Below, in pieces: positions 58,448 through 64,000 of a stretch of DNA of 64,000 nucleotides. The stretch is from Craspedostauros australis (taxonomy: Eukaryota > Bacillariophyta > Bacillariophyceae > Mastogloiales > Achnanthaceae), in NCBI GenBank assembly GCA_026770025.1, contig JAMXDE010000060.1, positions 289,996 to 353,995 of the forward strand. Reading direction: 5' to 3'. Below the pieces are notes generated by a model, which was not told where the DNA came from, searched no databases, and was given only the letters and a program-made list of their open reading frames with translations. A program made the position numbers and the translations under genes. Position 1 is the first letter of the stretch. Each line of letters opens with the position of its first letter.

Positions 58448-61400
58448 TTAACTTGCATCACCACGGCTCTGTCGTGCAGCCCTTCCACGGGTCCTCATCC
58501 CAGTAGTAGTCGGCTTTCTTCGTGCTTTTTCTTTGTCATTATGCTGGTGCTGTGATTGTTGGTCTCCTATTGCTTGTTCTGCCATTGTGGGATTATTCGT
58601 GGCTGCTTCCGCTGTTGTCGTTGGTGCTGTTGCAACCTGCGGTGGCTGTTGGCTACTTCCTTCTGCTGTCTCTCCTCTTGCATCATCTTTTCGGACCGAT
58701 TCAGTTGATGCCAAAGTTGCACTTGGCGATGGCATCTGGACTCCACCTGTTTCGGCTCCTCTTGTTGACACCAGTGATGGCGGTGATGGCAAGATCACCA
58801 CCTCTGTTTGGGCATCTGTTCGTGTTGTATGCTGCTTACCGCCTGCCTGGGCTGGTAGGATCCGTTGAGGTGATCCCACTACAGCAATCACCTCTTCTGG
58901 TGCCCGTCCTCCTCCACTGTCCAAGACTTCCGAAATTCTGGCTGCTGGTGATCGTGGTGGTGGCATTGTCTGCATCTCCGTTCGGGAATCTGTTCCTGTT
59001 GTTTGCTGCTCACCGCCTGCCTGGGCTGGTAGGATCCGTTGAGGTGATCCCACTACAGCAATCACCTCTTCTGGTGCCCGTCCTCCTCCACTGTCCAAGA
59101 CTTCCAAATTTCTGGCTGCTGGTGATCGTGGTGGTGGCATTGTCTGCACCTCCGTTCGTGTTCTGTGGTGGGCATTGCCTGCCTGGGCTGGTAGGATCCG
59201 TTGGGGTGATCCTGCTGTTGCCATCTCGTCTGGCCATGCCCGTCCTCCTCCACTGTCCAAGACTTCCGAACGTCTGGCTGCTGGTGATTGTGGTGGTGGC
59301 ATTGTCTGTGTCTCCGTTCGGGCATCTGTTCGTGTTGTTTGCTGTGCACCGCCTGCCTGGGCTGGTAGGATCCGTTCGAGCGATGGGTGAATGCGACTGC
59401 TCTGGCTTCTTTCGTCCATAGCAGAGCGACGGTATGTGTACTGGTCTGCGCTGACTCTCACATCTGCTGCTGCTGGATCTTTACCACCTGATCTGCTTGC
59501 CAAGTGGCCAGCAGCATCAACCAATGCCGCATCGAGGGAGATATCCTCATGCTCCCACCATCTGTTGGCATTTTGGGAGACGTTCACATTGATGTTGGGG
59601 CCACCTGCTGGGGCCATTTCGATGGCAAGGCGGGGCTTCTTTCTTGGTCCACTCACTTCATTGTTCTCTGCCAACATTCTGGGTCTCTGTTGCAAGACGT
59701 CTTCCCGTGCCCGGATTATGCGCTTTTCCTCCACCTTGAGAGCCAGCTCAGCTTCCATCATCTCAAGTGCTACCCGCTTGATTTCAATGCGGTCTCGTAT
59801 TATGTCGGTACTGTCCGTAAATACCGACATGGTGTCGTCAGTGGCAGTCCGGGTTGCTGTCTGATGACTGATTGCAGAAACCGTGGGCGTGGCTTGTTGG
59901 CCATGCAGCCTTGGCTGTGTTGCTGATGGTAGCTGTCCGGTGTTGTTGCTTGCAAGGCTTTGTGCTGCTGGGATGTGGCTGTGGCCTCCTGGCTTGGTGG
60001 TGGGTGTGGGTATTGCAGGTGTTGTGCTGTAGCCAGCAGCATTTCCTGTGGTGTCCACTGTCTTGCTCACCGTGCTCGTCATTGTGTTGTTGATATTGTG
60101 GGTGGTAATGTCAGTGGTGCAGCTTTGTGTGTTAGTGACTTCATCACGGACACCCGGATGGCTTCCATCACCATCTGCAAAGCCGAGACCATGGCATACA
60201 GAAAAGTGCCGGGTCACACCCACGTTGGTTGCTTCCTTCAAACGTACCGTTATTGTGAGGATGTTGTGAGTGGCGCCATCATTGTCCTTCACAGCATGAT
60301 GTAGCCAGACCACTCCTCCCAATCTTCGGCATGGTGTGTCACAGAAGATGGTGTCAATAGGAAATGGCATGGGCACAAGCATTTCTGATCGGAATGACTC
60401 TGCAAAGTCTTCATTCCGAAACTGCTGCACATGGGCAGCACGTTTCTGTCCTGCATCAGAGAATGGATGGCCCAACTTGTCGATTAGAATGTCCACGATG
60501 CTTCCATCTTGACCGAAAGCTGATGGTGGCTTGTACAGCAGCACCAGGAACATCCGAGGTACTCCGCCCACCTTCCGACTTTCAATGGTCACTGTTGCGT
60601 CATTCCTTGTAGTACATGCAGGCAGGTGGAAATCCACCCCAACCATGCGATATCGTTCACCACGAGGTCTCCACACTTGAGTTGTGTGAAAGACCTCGAT
60701 GGTGCGGCTCAGCTTCCGAAACTTGGCAACTCGTTGGGGCTCTGATAGCTCAAAAAAGGTGCCAAATCTTGCAGTGATGGGGTCCAGAGGGCGGCTTGAA
60801 GCTTGGTTTTGGACTGCTGTGTTGCCCATCCCAAGGTAGTCGATGTCATCCTCAGAATCGGTTGCTTCAACATCATCAGATGCATCGTCGTCTTCAGCCC
60901 ATGCACTGTTGTTGCTCCCATCTGTGTCATTGGTTTGACTGGGGGTAGTGGTGCCATGTTTGTCGGATCTGTCATGTGTGCTTCTCCGTGTGATTCGTCT
61001 GCTCACAGCTGACCTGCTGTTGTTGATGGTGTTGGCGTTGTTCTGGTTGGCGGTGTTGGAGTTATGGTTGGAGGTTTCCAGCACAGAGTCATCAGCTGCA
61101 GGTTCATCAAGAGGACGGAGGTTGGCACCTAGCTTCTGGATTGAAACCTTGTGTGGTGTGCCATCCTCTGGATGAAACGACGAAGAGATGAAGGCCAAAG
61201 GTTGGTGTCATAGGAAAGAGATAAGAACATGGATGAGAAGTAACCTGGTTGAAAGCAGAGATGCTCAGGATGAAAAGTTGGCAATGTCACTGGGCATGTG
61301 ATACTCACGATGAAACAAAGACTTCTTCACCAGTGCGCGTTTGAATTCGCGTAGCGTCCGAACAAACTTCTTTGCATCGTACTTGACCAAGAAAGGGTGA

Positions 61401-61516
61401 TGAAGACGCAGAGGCGTTGACTCCCAGTGCCATTTTGTTGGCTCGGCCAAGAACGCCTTGATCAGCTCCTTAGCATTGGGGCCATTTTTGTAGAAACGGA
61501 CTTCTGAGCCAACCAT
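58448..61516 (-). CDS. Hypothetical two-exon protein with internal repeats, 975 aa
   Basis: Exon 1 is 61516-61309 (donor ATC/GTGAGT) and exon 2 is 61167-58448 (acceptor CATCCAG), a phase-1 junction giving FHQDGTPHK. Family not recognised. About 1-70: a compact, ordered part (RFYKNGPNAKEL, RLHHPFLVKYDAKKFVRTLREFKRALVKK). About 70-150: acidic, Asn/Asp-rich. About 165-340: a second ordered part with many aromatic and hydrophobic residues (RYRMVGVDFHLP, PRMFLVLLYKPPSAFG). About 510-560: a predicted coiled coil (RDRIEIKRVALEMMEAELALKVEEKR). About 670-850: four tandem repeats of about 54-58 residues starting RILPAQAG. The tail is basic (KARRK, RTRGRAARQSRG), which suits a nuclear protein. The ATG at 61516 directly follows a minisatellite, so an earlier start within it is possible but unlikely. 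Confidence 0.72.
58841..59375 (-). repeat. Four in-frame tandem repeats inside the 975-aa protein
   Basis: The anchor GCCTGCCTGG recurs at 58841, 59015, 59177 and 59351 (spacing 174, 162 and 174, all multiples of 3). Each unit encodes RILPAQAG, then TMPPP.SPAAR, then EVLDSGGGRA. Spacing in whole codons shows selection on the frame. Confidence 0.88.
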
Positions 61517-61524
61517 TGTTGGGT

Positions 61525-62360
61525 GTGTGCAAATGTGCTGATGTGCAAGTGTCTTGATGTGCGAGTGCAAGGATGTGCTGATGTCCAAATGTGAGAGTCC
61601 GTTGATGTACAAATGTGCTGATGTACAAATGTGAGAGTGTCTTGATGTGCAAGTGCAAGGATGTGGTGATGTGGTGATGCCTGAGTGTGAGAGTCCGTTG
61701 ATGTGGGAATGTGCAAATGTGCAAGGATGTGCTGATGTGGTGATGTCCAAATGTGAGAGTGTCTTGATGTGCGAGTGCGAGGATGTGCTGATGTCCAAAT
61801 GTGAGAGTCTGTTTTTGTGCGAGTGCAAGGATGTGCTGATGTGCTGATATTCGAATGTGAGAGTGTCTTGATGTGCGAGTGCAAGGATGTGCTGATGTTC
61901 GAATGTGAGAGTCTGTTTTTGCACGAGTGCAAGGATGTGCTGATGTGCTGATGTGCAAATGTGCTGATATGGGAGTGTCTTGATGTGTGAGTGCGAGGAA
62001 GTGCTGATGTCCAAATGTGAGAGTCCGTTGATGTGCAAATGTGCTGATGTCCAAATGTGAGAGCGTCTTGATGTGCGGGTGCGAGTGCGGGTGCGCCTTT
62101 GGGTGCAAGGATGTCCTGATATGGTGATGTCCGAATGTGAGAGTGTCTTGATGTGCCAGTGTGAGGACGTGCTGATGTCCAAATGTGAGAGTCTGTTTTT
62201 GTGCGAGTTCGAGGATGTGCTGATGTGCTGATGTGCTGATGTGAGAGTGTCTTGGTGTGCAAGTGCAAGGATGTGCTGATGTCCAAATGTGAGAGTGTCT
62301 TGATGTGCGAGTGCAAGGATGTGCTGATGTTCGAATGTGTTGATGTTGGATTGTGTGGGT
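61525..62360. repeat. Irregular minisatellite of TGATGTGC-type units
   Basis: About 830 bases built from short blocks (GATGTGCTGATGTG, CAAATGTGAGAG, TGTCTTGATGTGCGAGTGCAAG) in units of roughly 48-66 bp. The minus strand is free of stops in all three frames over most of its length, which makes long false reading frames of His, Ser, Thr, Leu and Ile. Confidence 0.88.
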
Positions 62361-63387
62361 GAGTGTTGTGTTTTTTATGGCATCAATGATTTGTTCGAGT
62401 GGGTTGTTTTGACATGTTGAGAGGCAATACCACTGCAAGCCTTGTTTGGTGACGCTGCTCTGTGGGTGTTTAGTTGCCTCTGTTCTTCCAGTGCGCTGAA
62501 ACAAACCAGCACGGTCGTGCGCTCCATTGCGATGCAAATTCCTTCCTTCGTGGCCATGCGTACGTGCAGAACCGGCGCAGTTCCATCGCAGCGGACGCAT
62601 TCCGCATCAGTGGTCGTGGATGATTTCGAATGCTGCGAAAAGACCGAGCAGGGCCGGACAGTCCGTTGGCGCGGTCGAATACCACATGGTGAGACGAAAC
62701 CGAATACATTGAAGTTTCGCATTCCGCGGAAGTATTCGCGTGTGACTTGGAAAGTCGCAAAAAGACCGAGCAGGATCGGACAGTCCGTTGGTTCGGTTGA
62801 ATACGACCTAGTAGGAATGGGCTCGGAACCACGTCGCAGTGTACAACCACACTAAATAGCGTCGCAGCGAACCCAAAACGCGACATGTTGGTCCCAAATG
62901 GCACTTTGAAAGACTTTGATAGCCCCAATAGTGTCACTCGCTGCACAATAATTGACAAGAATGGGTCTAAGTAATGCTGTTCTTGGTCGAAATCGACACC
63001 AAGGCATAAAATAGTCTCAAAATTACGTCAATTGGCGCAGAAAGGGGCTAAGAAATGCCCCAATGGTGTTGCTCGAACCGTTCATTCTGAAACTGCCTGT
63101 TCAGAACTGCCACAACCAAAACATCATTCCTGGCACATCCGGACGCAGGGAGCAATCCGTTCAAAACTGCAGTGTATGTACAAACAGACCAACATGTTGG
63201 GCGAATGCGCCAAAGGCGACGCAGTCGAAACACTGTTTCGGTCCGGCCAACGCAGAAAAAATGGCACAAATGAGAACATGTTCCACGATTCAACGGCGAG
63301 ATGGAAAAAACGGTGCGAATGTCCGAGGGAAACAGTAACAGACGAATTTCGCACAGGACGAATAAATGTGACAAAGCGCTTCCGGTC
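62361..63387. other. Intergenic region between minisatellite and satellite
   Basis: No gene is supported. It contains the duplicated 122-bp block listed separately. Confidence 0.45.
62588..62830. repeat. Two imperfect tandem copies of a 122-bp block
   Basis: Both copies start GCATTCCGC (62588 region and 62719) and share AAAAGACCGAGCAG followed by CGGACAGTCCGTTGG, 122 bp apart (AGACCG at 62641 and 62763). Confidence 0.75.
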
Positions 63388-64000
63388 TTCATCTGTGTGT
63401 ATGCGTGCACCGGTCTTGTTCCTTCGTTTGGATTTAACCTGTCTGTTCTTACTGACATTGTGCATGTGACAAGTTCGCACGATCAACCCTGCGCGCCATG
63501 ACGCCATACCCTGTTTGTTGCAACCGTACTAGACACGACATGAAGAACACATCATCCCACGTACAACATCACTCGCGCACCATCCGACATGATCCTCCTG
63601 CTCTTGGTCTGTTTCTGTGTGTGCCGGTAATTTTTGTTCGTCTCGATTGAACCGGTCTGTTCTTGCCGACGTTGCACATGTGACAAGTTTGCACGATCGA
63701 CCCTCTGTGTGCCATGAGTCCACACCCTGTTTGTTGCAACCGTACTAGACACGACATGAAGAACGCATCATCCTACGTACAACATCACTCGCGCACCATC
63801 CAACATGATCTTTCTGATCTTTGTCCGTTTCTGTGTGTGCTGGTCTTTTTCGTTCGTTTCGGTTGAACCTGTCCTGTTCTTACCGACTTTGTGCATGTGA
63901 CAAGTTTGCACGATCGACCCTGTGCTCGATTACTACATACCCTGTTTGTTGCAACCGTACTAGACACGACATGAAGAACACATCATTGTGCATACAAATA
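63388..64000. repeat. Satellite with a period of about 215 bp, running off the window
   Basis: The phrase GCATGTGACAAGTT or its close match recurs at about 63462, 63676 and 63893 (periods 214 and 217). Each unit also holds CCCTGTTTGTTGCAACCGTA and ACACGACATGAAGAAC. At least two full units and a partial first one are present; the array continues to the right. Confidence 0.88.

Noticed and set aside
61470-62600. Long minus-strand open frames of His/Ser/Thr/Leu repeats
   Set aside because: They come from the minisatellite, which lacks stops in all three frames; no independent start, splice or motif supports a protein there.
1-64000. CRISPR arrays, operons, bacterial ribosome binding sites
   Set aside because: The spliceosomal introns and gene families show eukaryotic nuclear DNA; the repeats are micro-, mini- and satellite types without spacer structure.

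Overview
This is nuclear DNA from a eukaryote with compact, mostly intergenic-flanked genes, short introns (141-338 nt, GT-AG) and many low-complexity Gln, Asn, Ser and His tracts. The gene content fits a stramenopile alga, most probably a diatom: stand-alone helicase-associated (HA) domain proteins, hybrid histidine kinases, a ferredoxin-dependent bilin reductase, a rhamnosyltransferase-like membrane glycosyltransferase and a Ty1/copia element. The diatom assignment is inference from families and architecture; no rRNA or marker gene is present.

Layout. 1-1143: 3' end of a hybrid histidine kinase (+). 3247-3981: small His/Met/Gln-rich protein (+). 4886-9896 and 11921-17350: two tandem three-exon hybrid histidine kinases (-) that are near-identical in their last exon, the second intron and the end of exon 2. 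17.4-25.9 kb: gene-poor, with two weak hypothetical genes (-) and simple repeats. 25921-31275: two HA-domain protein genes (+). 31837-34032: type II membrane glycosyltransferase-like protein (-). 34.0-38.2 kb: no convincing gene. 38.2-43.2 kb: a multi-exon CXC (tesmin/TSO1/LIN54-type) protein that ends in an F-box (+). 43854-45086: bilin reductase (+). 46575-47834: third HA-domain gene (-). 49023-58172: complete LTR retrotransposon of the Ty1/copia superfamily (-), with LTRs that look identical, a 5-bp target duplication and one intact 2421-aa Gag-Pol frame. 58448-61516: two-exon 975-aa protein of unknown function (-), with a minisatellite at its 5' edge. 62.4-64 kb: short duplications, then a satellite of about 215 bp that runs off the window.

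How the genes relate. The kinases form a local family of two-component sensors with all phosphorelay motifs present. The three HA proteins are probably related nucleic-acid-binding proteins. The bilin reductase makes open-chain tetrapyrroles of the kind used by phytochromes, but none of the kinases here shows a GAF/PHY photosensory module, so no direct pathway link is claimed. The most unusual items are PAS and ATPase domains of the kinases split by long charged or polar insertions, the CXC plus F-box fusion with a stop-free 225-nt intron inside its second CXC motif, and a copia Gag-Pol with a predicted membrane hairpin, a CCHH finger and LTR ends that are not TG...CA.
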